Positions 34,724 to 44,817 of a DNA stretch of 64,000 nucleotides are shown piece after piece; the first letter of the stretch is position 1; every line of letters begins with the position of its first letter. The position numbers were made by a program, and so were the translations under genes. Origin of the DNA: Bacteroidales bacterium (GTDB lineage: Bacteria; Bacteroidota; Bacteroidia; Bacteroidales; Tenuifilaceae); assembly GCA_013376985.1 (NCBI GenBank), contig JACABB010000016.1:36842-100841 (forward strand), in the 5' to 3' direction. The notes beneath the pieces were generated by a model. It was not told the DNA's origin. It ran no database searches and saw only the letters and a program-made list of their open reading frames with translations.

Positions 34724-35980
34724 TTATAATTTCTTAGCCAATTTAGCATTTTCCGATAAGGAATTTGAATTCAATTTACCCGCTATAAATCCAGTTGTCC
34801 AAGCGGCTTGTAAATTGTAGCCACCTGTAATTGCATCAATATCTAAAACTTCCCCAGCAAAATAGAGGTTTTTGCAAACTTTACTTTGCAATGTATTATG
34901 ATCTATACTTTGCAAACTCACTCCCCCACAGGTCACAAACTCCTCCTTAAATGTTGATTTTCCTCGTACAGCATAAACATCGTTGGTTAATACGCTAATC
35001 AATTTATTGAGCCCTTTCTTACCGAGTTCGCCCCATTTTTTCTTTGGGGAAAGTTCGCTTTTATCTAATAGATGCAGCCATAATCTCTCCGGCAAAGAGT
35101 AGGGTCGAATATTCGACAATAATTTATTGGAATGTTCATTAATAATGGCATTCATGTAATTAATGACTAAGTCATTATTTTGTTCGTAAACCCAATTTAC
35201 TTGAACATTAAAGTTATAGTTCATCTCATTCAATACCCTTGCTCCGTATGATGATAATTTAAGTATTGCAGGACCACTCATTCCCCAGTGTGTTATAAGT
35301 AATGGTCCTTCAGATTTAATCTTTGTACCTTGAATGCTCACTAAAGCATTTTCTAGTACAATCCCCATCAATTCAGTAATTGGGTCTGATGGAATATTGA
35401 ATGTAAATAATGATGGAACGGGGTTTTCAATTTTGTGTCCTAATGATTCTAACCATTCTAATCCATCTTTTTTTGGAGAACCACCAGTTGTAACAATAAT
35501 CTTGTCAAAGATTTCAGGCTGGAATTCATCCTTAAGGAATACTAGTGCTAGCTGATTTTCTATTTGTTTTATTTCTTTAACACCATGTCCTAATTCTATT
35601 TCAATTCCAAGTCTTTTAACTTCCCCAAAAAAACAATCAATGATACTTTGGGAGTCCTGTGATGCTGGGAAAACACAATTATCACTTTGAACTACAAGCG
35701 GAACATGTCGGGATTCAAACCACTTGATCGTATGCTTATTATTGAAAATATGGAAAGCTTTCTTTAGTAATCGTACGCCTCTGGGGTAAGCCTTGCATAA
35801 TTCATCTATGGAATCGCAACCGTTGGTAACGTTACATCTTCCTCCCCCTGATATTTTAACTTTTGATAAGGGTTTCAGCGATTTTTCAAAAATAACAACT
35901 GTAGCATCCGGGTAATTTTCCTTTGCTGTAATTGCAGCAAAAAAACCAGCAGCACCTCCTCCAACTATTCCAACTTTCAT
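34724..35980 (-). CDS. NAD(P)/FAD-dependent oxidoreductase of the BaiN/HI0933 family
   Basis: This 418-residue flavoprotein starts with the FAD-binding motif VGIVGGGAAGFFAAI and carries KVKISGGGRCNVTNGC, a signature of the HI0933/YhiN group. The C-terminal part has GGVSLQSID, NLYFAGEVLDIDAITGGYNLQAAWTTG, the FAD-closing motif. It is soluble, with no signal peptide. Family members are poorly understood; BaiN acts on bile-acid intermediates, but most homologues have other unknown substrates. Identity to the family is secure, the reaction is not. Confidence 0.88.
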   Translation of the reverse strand: MKVGIVGGGAAGFFAAITAKENYPDATVVIFEKSLKPLSKVKISGGGRCNVTNGCDSIDELCKAYPRGVRLLKKAFHIFNNKHTIKWFESRHVPLVVQSDNCVFPASQDSQSIIDCFFGEVKRLGIEIELGHGVKEIKQIENQLALVFLKDEFQPEIFDKIIVTTGGSPKKDGLEWLESLGHKIENPVPSLFTFNIPSDPITELMGIVLENALVSIQGTKIKSEGPLLITHWGMSGPAILKLSSYGARVLNEMNYNFNVQVNWVYEQNNDLVINYMNAIINEHSNKLLSNIRPYSLPERLWLHLLDKSELSPKKKWGELGKKGLNKLISVLTNDVYAVRGKSTFKEEFVTCGGVSLQSIDHNTLQSKVCKNLYFAGEVLDIDAITGGYNLQAAWTTGFIAGKLNSNSLSENAKLAKKL

Positions 35981-36114
35981 TCTAAAGTCAAGTTAATCTT
36001 TAAGATCCAAAGAAATTTTATCTACCATAAAAGTAAGCAATTTTTGATAAACCTATCGAGGATTAGTTTTTAACCAGAAAGAGAGAGGCTGCTTTGGAAC
36101 TATTTAATGTATTT

Positions 36115-36263
36115 ATTCGAACGTGAATTAGATCTAAGTATAGCATCTTGATTCTCAGTATAGCAATAGATTGTTGCTTTGTCATGCTGAACGAAGGGAA
36201 GCATCTGTTTTCTAAACAACGAGATCCTTCGCTTCGCTCAGGATGACATCTAACTGACGTTAT
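36115..36263. mobile_element. MITE-like element, family 1 copy
   Basis: The ends are related to AACGTCAGTTCGATGTAAG and its inverse. The interior has GTCATGCTGAACGAAG and, in reverse, CTTCGCTTCGCTCAGGATGA, which together make a long stem. The same interior occurs near 38265 and 51709. No coding capacity is seen. Confidence 0.65.
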
Positions 36264-37186
36264 TCGAATTCGTTTATTATTTCTTTAATTCCTTCTAGGA
36301 TTGTAGTTATTTTGAATTCAGGAAAGCGGGTATTGAACTTCGAACAATCAAAAATATAATCCTGCTCCCATTGGTACAGCAGTTCGATTATCTCTTTAAC
36401 GAATGGATTAAATAATCCAACTATTTTAATCATCCCTTTTTTGAGAATGGTATATTTTAATTCCTTCCCTTTTACAGATGAACACTGAGCGATAAATTGT
36501 TTTGCAGTCATTCTATTTGTATCAACGGGTAAATGCCATGTTTGATTATAGGCATCGGGCGTGTTTCCTAATAATGCTGTTGCTTTGGCTGCATCGGGTG
36601 CGTAGATCAAAGTTCTTAGTGTATTGTCATTTAATAACACCTGTAATTTTTTACCTTTTTTGATGTTGTAAAAAATGGTTGAATTTGTTCCGCTTTTTGT
36701 ATTGCGTGGGCCATAAAACTCAGGTGCCCGGCAAATCATTGCTGTAATTTGATTGGCTTTAATTTCATCCAGCAGCATTTGGGTAATTTCACCCCTTACT
36801 TTGCCCTTGATGCTAACGGCATTGAAAGGTGTTTCTTCGGTCATTGTTCCTTTCACCTGACCGTACATGTACACATTATCGAAAAAGACCAGTTTAGCAT
36901 GGTGTAACTTACAAGCATCAATAACATTTCGCATTACGATTGGCCATTGTTCGTGCCATATTTTTGAGTTGTAAGGTAATCCTGCAGTGAGATATACAAT
37001 TTCAGATCCTTTTACAGCAATTGAAGTTTGACAGGGGTCTAGTAAATCAGCAGGAATTAGTTCATCCGTATCATTAATCTTTTTGGGATCTCTACTAACC
37101 AAGCGAATATCATTAGTGTATTTTGAATGAAGTTCTTTTGCAAGTTCATTTGCAATTATGCCATTAGCTCCGAGTATTGTTTGCAT
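36260..37186 (-). CDS. NAD-dependent epimerase/dehydratase-like (extended SDR)
   Basis: This 308-residue protein has an N-terminal nucleotide-binding motif (TILGANGIIANELAKEL), DLLDP for the adenine side, and a later RAPEFYGP pattern typical of atypical extended SDRs. The YxxxK pair of the classic dehydrogenase site is not evident, so it may bind a nucleotide without standard sugar epimerase chemistry. The small membrane gene just upstream (14 bp away) is on the same strand. The substrate is unknown. Confidence 0.75.
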   Translation of the reverse strand: MQTILGANGIIANELAKELHSKYTNDIRLVSRDPKKINDTDELIPADLLDPCQTSIAVKGSEIVYLTAGLPYNSKIWHEQWPIVMRNVIDACKLHHAKLVFFDNVYMYGQVKGTMTEETPFNAVSIKGKVRGEITQMLLDEIKANQITAMICRAPEFYGPRNTKSGTNSTIFYNIKKGKKLQVLLNDNTLRTLIYAPDAAKATALLGNTPDAYNQTWHLPVDTNRMTAKQFIAQCSSVKGKELKYTILKKGMIKIVGLFNPFVKEIIELLYQWEQDYIFDCSKFNTRFPEFKITTILEGIKEIINEFE

Positions 37187-37200
37187 GGTGTTATTTATTT

Positions 37201-37443
37201 TTATTCAGTGGGGTTATTGGTTGACTTTGCTTTCCAAAAAATCAACCTATTTTTTATTTTAGCTATAAAATCCTTCCCAATTAAGAATATGCTTAGATAA
37301 AACAGAATTTCTCCTGCAACTAAAAGTCCTGTAATTACCCCAGCAATTGTGCCTTTTGAAAAACCAAACCAAGGAACAACCAATACCAACCCAAACAAAA
37401 TACAGGAAATGGCTAATAGTATGTAACCAATTGTTTTAATCAT
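37201..37443 (-). CDS. Small two-helix membrane protein
   Basis: This 80-residue protein has two membrane helices (about residues 5-27 and 34-55) with short loops and a Lys-rich tail (KIKNRLIFWKAKSTNNPTE). It lies 14 bp upstream of the SDR gene on the same strand, probably in one operon. I recognise no family name. Confidence 0.6.
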   Translation of the reverse strand: MIKTIGYILLAISCILFGLVLVVPWFGFSKGTIAGVITGLLVAGEILFYLSIFLIGKDFIAKIKNRLIFWKAKSTNNPTE

Positions 37444-37657
37444 TTCTTAATTCTTATGAAGATTATAATATTATCAACATAAGTTAAACAACTAAGTTTA
37501 CAAAAGCAGTAAAAATTTCATTTGAATCACTTCTTTCCCCTTTTCCTTTTGATCGAGAGATTTTATTAAATTTGAAATATATCTCAGCCTATGAGTACCA
37601 TGAATTTACGCATAGTAAAGGAAGTCCAATAATAATAACTCTTTTAAATCAACTAAT

Positions 37658-38179
37658 ATGTACAGTAATCCTTATTTACATGTAATTATCAGCTCAGCAG
37701 TGGTATATATTTTTATTTCAATTGCCATACGAATTTTTGGCAAAAAAGAGCTGGCTCAACTTTCAACCTTTGATATTGTATTTGTGCTGCTTATAAGTAA
37801 TGCAGTACAAAACGCAATGGTTGGATCTGATACATCTTTGCTGGGTGGTTTACTAGCTGCGGTTACTTTGTTTGCACTTAATTTCTTGTTTAAACAGTTA
37901 CTATTTCGTTCTAAAGGACTTACCCATTTATTGGAGGGAGAACCAGTTATTCTTGTATCCGAGGGCAAAATAAAAGATAAAAATTTGCGCAAAATGGAAA
38001 TCACAACAGACGAACTTCTCGAGGCTATTCATGAACATGGCGTTCAAAGCATTTATGATGTTAACTTGGCAATACTTGAAGTTGACGGAAATATAAGCGT
38101 CATATCGAATGATTATAAAAAGAGAAGCGTGAATAAAGTTATCAAGAAAAAAAAATATGGGAGATTACATTATAGATAA
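37658..38179 (+). CDS. YetF/DUF421 family membrane protein
   Basis: This 173-residue protein has three N-terminal membrane helices (about residues 8-28, 37-53, 61-78) with the motif RIFGKKELAQLSTFDIVFVLLISNAVQNAMVG, characteristic of DUF421/YetF, and a cytoplasmic domain of about 90 residues with LLEGEPVILVSEGKI. The last 20 residues are very basic. Members are linked to spore and envelope stress in other phyla, but no role is known here. Confidence 0.88.
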   Translation: MYSNPYLHVIISSAVVYIFISIAIRIFGKKELAQLSTFDIVFVLLISNAVQNAMVGSDTSLLGGLLAAVTLFALNFLFKQLLFRSKGLTHLLEGEPVILVSEGKIKDKNLRKMEITTDELLEAIHEHGVQSIYDVNLAILEVDGNISVISNDYKKRSVNKVIKKKKYGRLHYR

Positions 38180-38202
38180 GGATTGATGAAGGGAATTAAA
38201 AC

Positions 38203-38354
38203 TAACGTGAACTCGATATAAGCATAACATATTGATCCCAAGCATAGTGTTAGATTATTGCTTTGTCATGCTGAACGAAGTGAAGCATCTAGCATTTAGA
38301 TAATTAGATCCTTCGCTTCGCTCAGGATGACATCTTACATCGAACGGACGTTAA
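38203..38354. mobile_element. MITE-like element, family 1 copy
   Basis: Terminal TAACGTGAACTCGATATAAG at the left and CTTACATCGAACGGACGTTA at the right are near-perfect inverted ends. The interior carries the GTCATGCTGAACGAAG stem. It lies between the YetF gene and the S1/P1 nuclease gene. Confidence 0.7.
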
Positions 38355-38397
38355 ACTAAACAATGAATTAGGAATCGAATAGAATAAAATTGATTTT

Positions 38398-39171
38398 ATG
38401 AGAACTAAAATTTTACGATTTGCTTTGGTATTGTCCTTAATATTCAATATGACCTCTTTTTCCTATGGATGGGGGAAGGTGGGGCATCATATTATCGTTG
38501 AGGTTGCCAAAAATTACATCAGTAAAAATGTTCAGGACTCTGTTACAAAATATCTTGGTGATATGACCTGGGAATCGGCTTCAACCTGGATGGATGAATT
38601 AAGAGGCGATTCGAAGTTCGATTACATGAAGAAATGGCATTACATCAATATTGATAAGGGTGGTCAGTATGATACCACTATTGAGCATGGAAATAATGTT
38701 GTTAAACAATTAGAAATAGCCATTAATAATCTGAAGAACAAATCGAAACTGACCAAGGAGGAGATAAACCTTAACATTAAGGTTCTATTCCATCTTATGG
38801 GCGATTTGCACCAACCCTTGCACGTTGGGTATGGTAACGATAGAGGTGGAAACGATATTAAACTTACTTTCAATGGTAAACAGCTAAGTCTCCATCGAAT
38901 ATGGGATACCGATATTATTGAGAGTAAAAATACAACGAATGATGTTCTGAGTTTACTTTCTAAAACCTCACATCGAAAAATAAAGAAGATGGCTAAGGGT
39001 GATATTGTTCAATGGTTTACTCAAACTCGGGAGGCATTGAATTTAGCGTATAGCTATACAGATGTAATCGGCGAAGATTATATTAATAAATGCTATCCTG
39101 TAATCGAGAATCAACTTTTATTAGGAGGAGTGAGGTTAGGGAGCATTTTAAATGAAATTTTTAAGAATTAA
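38398..39171 (+). CDS. S1/P1 family nuclease, exported
   Basis: This 257-residue zinc-dependent nuclease of the S1/P1 family has a signal peptide ending at SYG, so the mature protein starts WGKVGHH; the N-terminal Trp and following His bind zinc in this family. Further ligands are in WHYINID, HLMGDLHQPLHVG and RGGNDIKL. It would cut single-stranded DNA or RNA in the periplasm or outside the cell, probably for nucleotide and phosphate scavenging. A clear terminator follows 24 bp after the stop. Confidence 0.9.
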   Translation: MRTKILRFALVLSLIFNMTSFSYGWGKVGHHIIVEVAKNYISKNVQDSVTKYLGDMTWESASTWMDELRGDSKFDYMKKWHYINIDKGGQYDTTIEHGNNVVKQLEIAINNLKNKSKLTKEEINLNIKVLFHLMGDLHQPLHVGYGNDRGGNDIKLTFNGKQLSLHRIWDTDIIESKNTTNDVLSLLSKTSHRKIKKMAKGDIVQWFTQTREALNLAYSYTDVIGEDYINKCYPVIENQLLLGGVRLGSILNEIFKN

Positions 39172-39194
39172 TATAATGAGTTATGCTTTCTGAA

Positions 39195-39226
39195 AGGCGA
39201 GGTAATCCTCGTCTTTTTTATTTTTG
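39195..39226 (+). terminator. Intrinsic terminator after the S1/P1 nuclease gene
   Basis: GGCGAGG pairs with CCTCGTC (39196-39202 and 39207-39213), followed by TTTTTTATTTTT. Confidence 0.8.
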
Positions 39227-39440
39227 CTTAATCTCTACATAACTGAAAAATTGGGTGGTTCAGATATTATAATTAATTATCAAATTGCCGAATACCAAAA
39301 ACATTTTTTAGCACATTTCGGAGATATGATTAAATCTATTGAAACCAATGAGATTGTTTACTCCTATTTCAAGAGCACGACACCTAACTTGTTTGATAAG
39401 AAAACATAAAAGATTTTTCTTTAATCGGGTTTAAAAATAT

Positions 39441-39488
39441 AAACACCCACGTTTTTAAAGGCGTTTTCAAAAACTGTGGGTGTTTATT
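39441..39488. terminator. Hairpin, likely terminator, after the cyd operon
   Basis: AAACACCCAC (39441-39450) pairs perfectly with GTGGGTGTTT (39476-39485), with an inner GTTTTT/AAAAAC stem. It sits between convergent genes, downstream of the cydX-like gene. The remaining gap from 39227 holds only a weak 61-codon open frame that I do not call. Confidence 0.65.
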
Positions 39489-39550
39489 GCTACCATACTC
39501 TAAACCCTACCCTGAATATTTTTCAGGGTTATCACCAAAACTTGCAAAAC

Positions 39551-39655
39551 TTAATGTTGTTTTTTTTCAAAGTATGTAAGCGATAAAGCAATTAGCTTGT
39601 AGGAAACATATAAAATTACTGGAAGGCATGCCAACCAAAGAATTTGAGTAATCAT
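39551..39655 (-). CDS. CydX-like small subunit of cytochrome bd oxidase
   Basis: A 34-residue single-span peptide (MITQILWLACLPVILYVSYK..., tail TYFEKKQH) is encoded 18 bp after cydB on the same strand, the place and size of CydX/CbdX subunits that stabilise cytochrome bd in other bacteria. It has one hydrophobic helix and a charged tail. I assign it by context and layout; sequence resemblance to proteobacterial CydX is weak. It is short enough to be missed by gene callers. Confidence 0.6.
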   Translation of the reverse strand: MITQILWLACLPVILYVSYKLIALSLTYFEKKQH

Positions 39656-39673
39656 AATTTTCAATTTTAATGG

Positions 39674-40810
39674 TTAATAAACATGTTCCTTTTCCATATC
39701 GTTAGCATCTAGTTTTTTACTGTTCATTGCTTTCCATACATATACTATGTATGCCAATACGAAAGGAATAAACAACGAAACGTAGCTCATTGCAGTGAGT
39801 GTATAGTGACTCGAGGAACTATTAGCAATGGTTAAGGAGCTCTGTAAATCGGCTACGGAAGGGTAATAGGCCGTATTATTGAAACCTGCCAGAAGGAATA
39901 ATGAGAATACCGCTAAAACAGTGCCTAATCCGGCAAACCAAATTGCTTTACTACCATGTTTGATAAACGAAACTATTGGCATGATTATACCCATTAAAAC
40001 CAAAACTACACCTACTAAAAATAATAAGGCTACTAAAGGCATATCAATTAAATTGATAAAATACTTGTAGGGTTGCATAAATACTTCACCCGTTACTGGG
40101 TTTACCGCAAAACCATCTTTAAGCATTAGCATTCCTGTAAATAGTAGAAAAAATACTAGGAATGGAATCGCATTATACCATAGCTGTTTTTTTACCTTTT
40201 CAATAATTTCGGAATTATCAATAGTGTTCATGAAATAGAGTAAGGCCAAAACGCGCGATAAAAAGAATACCGCCAAACCCAACGATAGGTTTTGAATGTT
40301 TAAAGCGGCCTCAAGACCACGTGAAGCCATTGTCCATTGCGAATGATGCTCACTATCAATAGTAAAGTTTGAACCGGTAAAAAATGTGCTAACCGCTGCA
40401 CCCAAAAGTATAGTGCCTAATAGGCCATTTAAAAACAGGAAAGCATCGAAAACCTGCTTGCCAAGAACGTTCTCAGGTTTTGAACGAAATTCGTAAGCAA
40501 CGGCTTGAATAACAAAAGCAAATAGGATAACTATCCATACCCAATATGCACCACCAAAGCTAGTGCTGTAAAATAACGGGAAAGATGCAAAGAAAGCCCC
40601 TCCGAATGTTACCAATGTAGTAAAAGTGAATTCCCATTTACTGCCAATGGTATTAATTATAAGACTTCTGGCAGTGTCCGATTTACCCAATTGATAAATA
40701 AGTGTTTGTCCACCCTGAACAAATAGTAAAAATACAAGCAGGGAGCCCAGCAAGGATACCAGTATCCACCAGTATTGCTGTAATGCGATATGTGTTAAAG
40801 TTTCAAACAT
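39674..40810 (-). CDS. cydB: CydB, cytochrome bd ubiquinol oxidase subunit II
   Basis: CydB is the second large subunit of the cytochrome bd terminal oxidase, which reduces oxygen at low concentration. The 378 residues form about eight to nine membrane helices, with the N-terminal WWILVSLLGSLLVFLLFVQGGQTL and the YEFRSK motif (loop near residue 110) typical of CydB. It overlaps cydA by one base, so expression is coupled. The CydX-like gene follows. Confidence 0.93.
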   Translation of the reverse strand: MFETLTHIALQQYWWILVSLLGSLLVFLLFVQGGQTLIYQLGKSDTARSLIINTIGSKWEFTFTTLVTFGGAFFASFPLFYSTSFGGAYWVWIVILFAFVIQAVAYEFRSKPENVLGKQVFDAFLFLNGLLGTILLGAAVSTFFTGSNFTIDSEHHSQWTMASRGLEAALNIQNLSLGLAVFFLSRVLALLYFMNTIDNSEIIEKVKKQLWYNAIPFLVFFLLFTGMLMLKDGFAVNPVTGEVFMQPYKYFINLIDMPLVALLFLVGVVLVLMGIIMPIVSFIKHGSKAIWFAGLGTVLAVFSLFLLAGFNNTAYYPSVADLQSSLTIANSSSSHYTLTAMSYVSLFIPFVLAYIVYVWKAMNSKKLDANDMEKEHVY

Positions 40811-42354
40811 TATTCGTTTCCTCCATCTTTAGGGCCAATTTTAATTTGTTTTAGCATAATTTTAATTTCGGCAATTAGCAATATTGTGAAAATGATGGCA
40901 AATAGGGCGAAAGTTATTTTTACCGAACCAACATTTATATTTGAAACAGCGGTTATGGCAGGCATTAAATCCTGAATAACCCATGGTTGGCGACCTACCT
41001 CGGTAACAACCCAACCCAGCTGAGAGGCAAGGTATGCTAATGGAATGCTGATAATAGCAGCACGGAAGAACCAGCGCCTGTTTTCCAATCGATTGCGAAA
41101 CAAGAAGATCAAAACAAGTATAAAAAGAACTACAAACCAGAAACCAAGGGCAACCATTATACGGAACGAATAAAAGGTTAATTTAACGGGAGGTACTATT
41201 TGCTTGGCATCGGTAAGGTAGCCGTAACCAAAGTAATTGTAATTTGCATTTAACACAGAAAGAGACTCCTTTTCTTTATCAAAATCTTTCGCTTTTTTGG
41301 CGGTATTGTAATCGCTTAAAGCTTGTATTGCAATTTTTCCCTTTTGGATTTTTTCGGAGGCAGATATAATTCCATGTTCGCTATTGCCTTGTACTATATC
41401 TTTAATACCTGGCACATAAGCATTGGCATCGAGAAAAGCCATGGAAGACAAGATATTGGGTATTTCGAGTTTAAATGCAAAATCTTCTTTAGCCAAACTA
41501 TCGGTATTATTGTTTTTAAGAACACCAAAAACTACAAGGGGAGCCTTACGTTGCCCCTGATAGATATTCTCCATGGCAGCGAATTTCATAGGTTGATGCT
41601 TTGCCATTAACCTTGCAGAATGGTCGCCCGTAAGGATAATGAATAATGAAGTAATTAAGCCAAAAATGGCGGCAACCAAAATGCTGAGTTTAGCAAAACG
41701 TATTTCGCGATTTTTTAGCATATACCAAGCGCTAACCCCTATTACAAAAACAGCGGATAATACATAACCAGATGAAACGGTGTGTAAAAATTTGTTGATA
41801 GCCACTGGTGAAAAAAGCACATCCCAGAAGTTGGTCATCTCGTTACGGGTCATATCGGGATTGAAGTGCATGCCAACAGGGTATTGCATCCACGAGTTTG
41901 CAACCAGAATCCATAGTGCCGAAAGATTTGCACCTATAGCGGCAAGCCATGTAGAAACCAAATGAAATTTTTTGCTGACTTTGTTCCATCCAAAGAACAT
42001 AACTGCAACAAAGGTGCTTTCAATGAAAAATGCCATTATTCCCTCAACGGCAAGTGGTGCTCCAAAAATATCGCCAACAAACCATGAGTAGTTTGACCAG
42101 TTGGTACCAAACTCGAATTCGAGGATAATACCAGTTGCCACACCAATAGCGAAATTTATACCGAAAAGGGTCATCCAAAACTTGGTAATTCGTTTCCATT
42201 CTTCGTTGCCTGTTTTAACGTATAGCGTTTCCATAAAGGCAACAATAAACGAAAGCCCTAGAGTTAGAGGCACAAAACACCAGTGATAAATGGCCGTAAG
42301 AGCAAATTGAGCTCGCGACCAATCAACCAGAGTAGGGTCATAAAGATGTGTCAT
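40810..42354 (-). CDS. cydA: CydA, cytochrome bd ubiquinol oxidase subunit I
   Basis: CydA carries the three haems and the quinol site of cytochrome bd. The 514 residues show the N-terminal RAQFALTAIYHWCFVPLTLG with haem-ligand H24, the KFLHTVSSGYV helix, the GRQPW motif near residue 450 (VTEVGRQPWVIQD), and a Q-loop starting KFAAMENIYQGQRKAPL. It is the first gene of the cydA-cydB-(cydX) operon. A PAS-HTH regulator gene ends 239 bp upstream on the same strand. Confidence 0.95.
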   Translation of the reverse strand: MTHLYDPTLVDWSRAQFALTAIYHWCFVPLTLGLSFIVAFMETLYVKTGNEEWKRITKFWMTLFGINFAIGVATGIILEFEFGTNWSNYSWFVGDIFGAPLAVEGIMAFFIESTFVAVMFFGWNKVSKKFHLVSTWLAAIGANLSALWILVANSWMQYPVGMHFNPDMTRNEMTNFWDVLFSPVAINKFLHTVSSGYVLSAVFVIGVSAWYMLKNREIRFAKLSILVAAIFGLITSLFIILTGDHSARLMAKHQPMKFAAMENIYQGQRKAPLVVFGVLKNNNTDSLAKEDFAFKLEIPNILSSMAFLDANAYVPGIKDIVQGNSEHGIISASEKIQKGKIAIQALSDYNTAKKAKDFDKEKESLSVLNANYNYFGYGYLTDAKQIVPPVKLTFYSFRIMVALGFWFVVLFILVLIFLFRNRLENRRWFFRAAIISIPLAYLASQLGWVVTEVGRQPWVIQDLMPAITAVSNINVGSVKITFALFAIIFTILLIAEIKIMLKQIKIGPKDGGNE

Positions 42355-42593
42355 AGATTAACTGTATTAGGTTTAGGAATAATTCAAAATTTGAATTGGT
42401 TTCGAAAGCCTAAAATATATAATAGGTGTGTAATAATTTAAATTGGAGATATTACAAAACTATTACACGTATTAAATCGATATTTTGATTTGATACATGT
42501 AGGTATTGCGAAACGGTTTATCTTAATTGTGAACCAGCAATTAAACTAGTAAAGTAATCAAAGTGTGATAGGAGATAAATGGAGAGGATTGGT

Positions 42594-44585
42594 TTAGAAA
42601 CTCAAAATATAACTTCGTAAATCAATTGAATCGGATAGGTTCATTTTTTTCTTCAGCCGAACCCTACCAATTTGAACAGATGAGGCTTTAATATTAAAGA
42701 AACGTGCAATCTCTTTTGTTTCGAAATTCATTTTTATGCAGGCGCAATGTTTAATATCGTTTGATGATAACATTGGGTGCATCTTTTTGAGTTTGCTAAA
42801 AAAATCAGGATGCACCTCTTCGAAGTTGGCTATAAGCATTTTCCAATCTTTATCCAATTGTTTATAGCTATTAATGATATCAAAGATTTTTTTGAAGTCC
42901 TTTTGGTTTTTTGAGAATTTCTTATCGTCAAGAGTTTTAATTAAAACACTTTCTATTTCTGATAGGATTGTATTCTTCTGATTCATGTATAAAGCATCAG
43001 CAGCAACCTGCTTCTGTTTTTTCTCTTTTAGAACATCGGAGGTAATATCGATTAGTACCGTTTGTATATATTTTTGATTATTAATCGAGTTGTTTACTAA
43101 ATCGAGCCTTATGTAGCGGATACTTCCATCATTATTTAAAATTCGAAGTTTTTTAACTAACGGGGAAGGGACATCGTTCTCTTTTAGCTTTAAGGATAGT
43201 TCTTCGGCAATTTTCCTATCATTTGGGTGGAATAATCCAACAAAACCTACTTTCTCAAAATCTGATAAGGATTTGAGATCAAGCCAACTCATAGTGGTTT
43301 TATTGATGTAAACTGGTTTATTGTTCTGCGTTAAGATAAGCCCTAACGGAGCATTTTCGGCAAGCATCTTATATTTCTGACGCTCATCGAATATTTGCTT
43401 CTCAAGGTTTGAGATATGTGTTATATCCTGTAATACGCCAAAGAATTTTTTATTTTTGGTTACCGTATCTATTCTGACTTCGCCAATTCCACGAACAGTT
43501 TTCTCCCTATCATTGGCATCAATAATTCTAAAGATAAAATCGAAATTCTTCTTTCCGTTATAGGTAAGTTGAAGCAATTGCTTAACCTGCTCAGAATCCT
43601 CATGGTGAATATATTTGACAAAATTTTCTTTGTGCGATGTTTGATTTTCGCTGTAGCTATGCCCAAAGATATTATAAGCTCCGTGCGACCATATTTGAAG
43701 CCCTGTGGTTAAATCGCTTTCTATATGACCAAATGAGTTCGCAATTTCGGCACGAATTTGTCGGGCATGACTCCGCTCCAGCTCATTCTTTGTGTTCTCT
43801 TTTTCGGTAATATCAGATCTATACTCAACAAAACCTGTTAGAGTTCCATTATCATCGAATAATGGGGTATGCCTTACCATCCATATTCTATTATCATTGA
43901 GGGTAACAATCCTTTCTGTAGGTACGAATACGCGGCTAACCACGGGGCAATTCATGCAGGGTTTATTATTGTTAAACCATACATTATGGCATAATTCACC
44001 AACATAAGAATCATCCTTTATGTTGAGTTGTTTTTTGCCAGCATCGTTAAGCCATATAATGTTGTGGTTTATGCTGTAAAAAGCAATAACTTCTTTAAAT
44101 GAGTTGAGAATATCGGCACGAAGTTTTTCTTCAATCTGTAATGCCGTATTATACTCCAAATCGGGAGTAATATTGCGACTTATAATGAGTGTTGCTGGTT
44201 TTTTATTGTAAACAAAAGGAATCAGATTACTCTCAGTATCAAAAAAAGTTTTATCGAATCTCACATTTTTCAGGTGTACAGGCGTAACAGGTAAACTGGA
44301 AGTGGTTGCCAGACGGTCGATTACAATATATTGATAATCGGCATGTATTGTATCAAGAATATTTTTTCCAATAATATCAGCAGAACTTGTGCAACGCAAT
44401 AATTGTAAGCCTTTTGAATTTATAAAAACAAACTTCCCTTCCTGAATAACTGCTATATAATTTGTTGAGTTTTCAACAATAGAATTATAAAACTCTTTGT
44501 TTTCTTTCTTTAGCTGGGTGCTTACTATTTTAAGCTCTTTGTTTAAAGTCTCAAAATTATTTATCAGTAAGTTGAGGCGTTCCAT
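42594..44585 (-). CDS. Multi-PAS sensor protein with C-terminal LuxR-type HTH
   Basis: This 663-residue cytoplasmic protein has an N-terminal coiled stretch, then about four PAS domains (near residues 25-140, 160-275, 290-390 and 400-510) with PAC-type endings such as FFGVLQDITHI, a long helical linker, and a C-terminal helix-turn-helix of the LuxR/GerE type (DIKHCACIKMNFETKEIARFFNI, then VQIGRVRLKKKM). This combination is frequent in Bacteroidota. Its stop is 239 bp before cydA, so it could control the cyd operon, but nothing in the sequence proves it. Confidence 0.78.
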   Translation of the reverse strand: MERLNLLINNFETLNKELKIVSTQLKKENKEFYNSIVENSTNYIAVIQEGKFVFINSKGLQLLRCTSSADIIGKNILDTIHADYQYIVIDRLATTSSLPVTPVHLKNVRFDKTFFDTESNLIPFVYNKKPATLIISRNITPDLEYNTALQIEEKLRADILNSFKEVIAFYSINHNIIWLNDAGKKQLNIKDDSYVGELCHNVWFNNNKPCMNCPVVSRVFVPTERIVTLNDNRIWMVRHTPLFDDNGTLTGFVEYRSDITEKENTKNELERSHARQIRAEIANSFGHIESDLTTGLQIWSHGAYNIFGHSYSENQTSHKENFVKYIHHEDSEQVKQLLQLTYNGKKNFDFIFRIIDANDREKTVRGIGEVRIDTVTKNKKFFGVLQDITHISNLEKQIFDERQKYKMLAENAPLGLILTQNNKPVYINKTTMSWLDLKSLSDFEKVGFVGLFHPNDRKIAEELSLKLKENDVPSPLVKKLRILNNDGSIRYIRLDLVNNSINNQKYIQTVLIDITSDVLKEKKQKQVAADALYMNQKNTILSEIESVLIKTLDDKKFSKNQKDFKKIFDIINSYKQLDKDWKMLIANFEEVHPDFFSKLKKMHPMLSSNDIKHCACIKMNFETKEIARFFNIKASSVQIGRVRLKKKMNLSDSIDLRSYILSF

Positions 44586-44817
44586 CCGTTATTATTTAAT
44601 GTCAAAAATAATTGAAATAAATAGAAAATGAGTTTATTTTACATGAAGAATGGTTTAATGTTTGTGTACGAAAATACCATTCAGTTAAATGGATTTGGAG
44701 GACGAGGTTAATTTTTGATAATGTTTTTTGTCTGCCATTTCCTCTTTGAATTAGCTGTCATTTGGCATTAGTTTTATATTTTATTTTAAATTTGATAATT
44801 CTTAAACACTAAAAGAT

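Noticed and set aside
39224..39409. A 61-codon frame after the S1/P1 terminator
   Set aside because: It would begin with TTG inside the T-run of the terminator. Composition is plausible, but nothing supports transcription.
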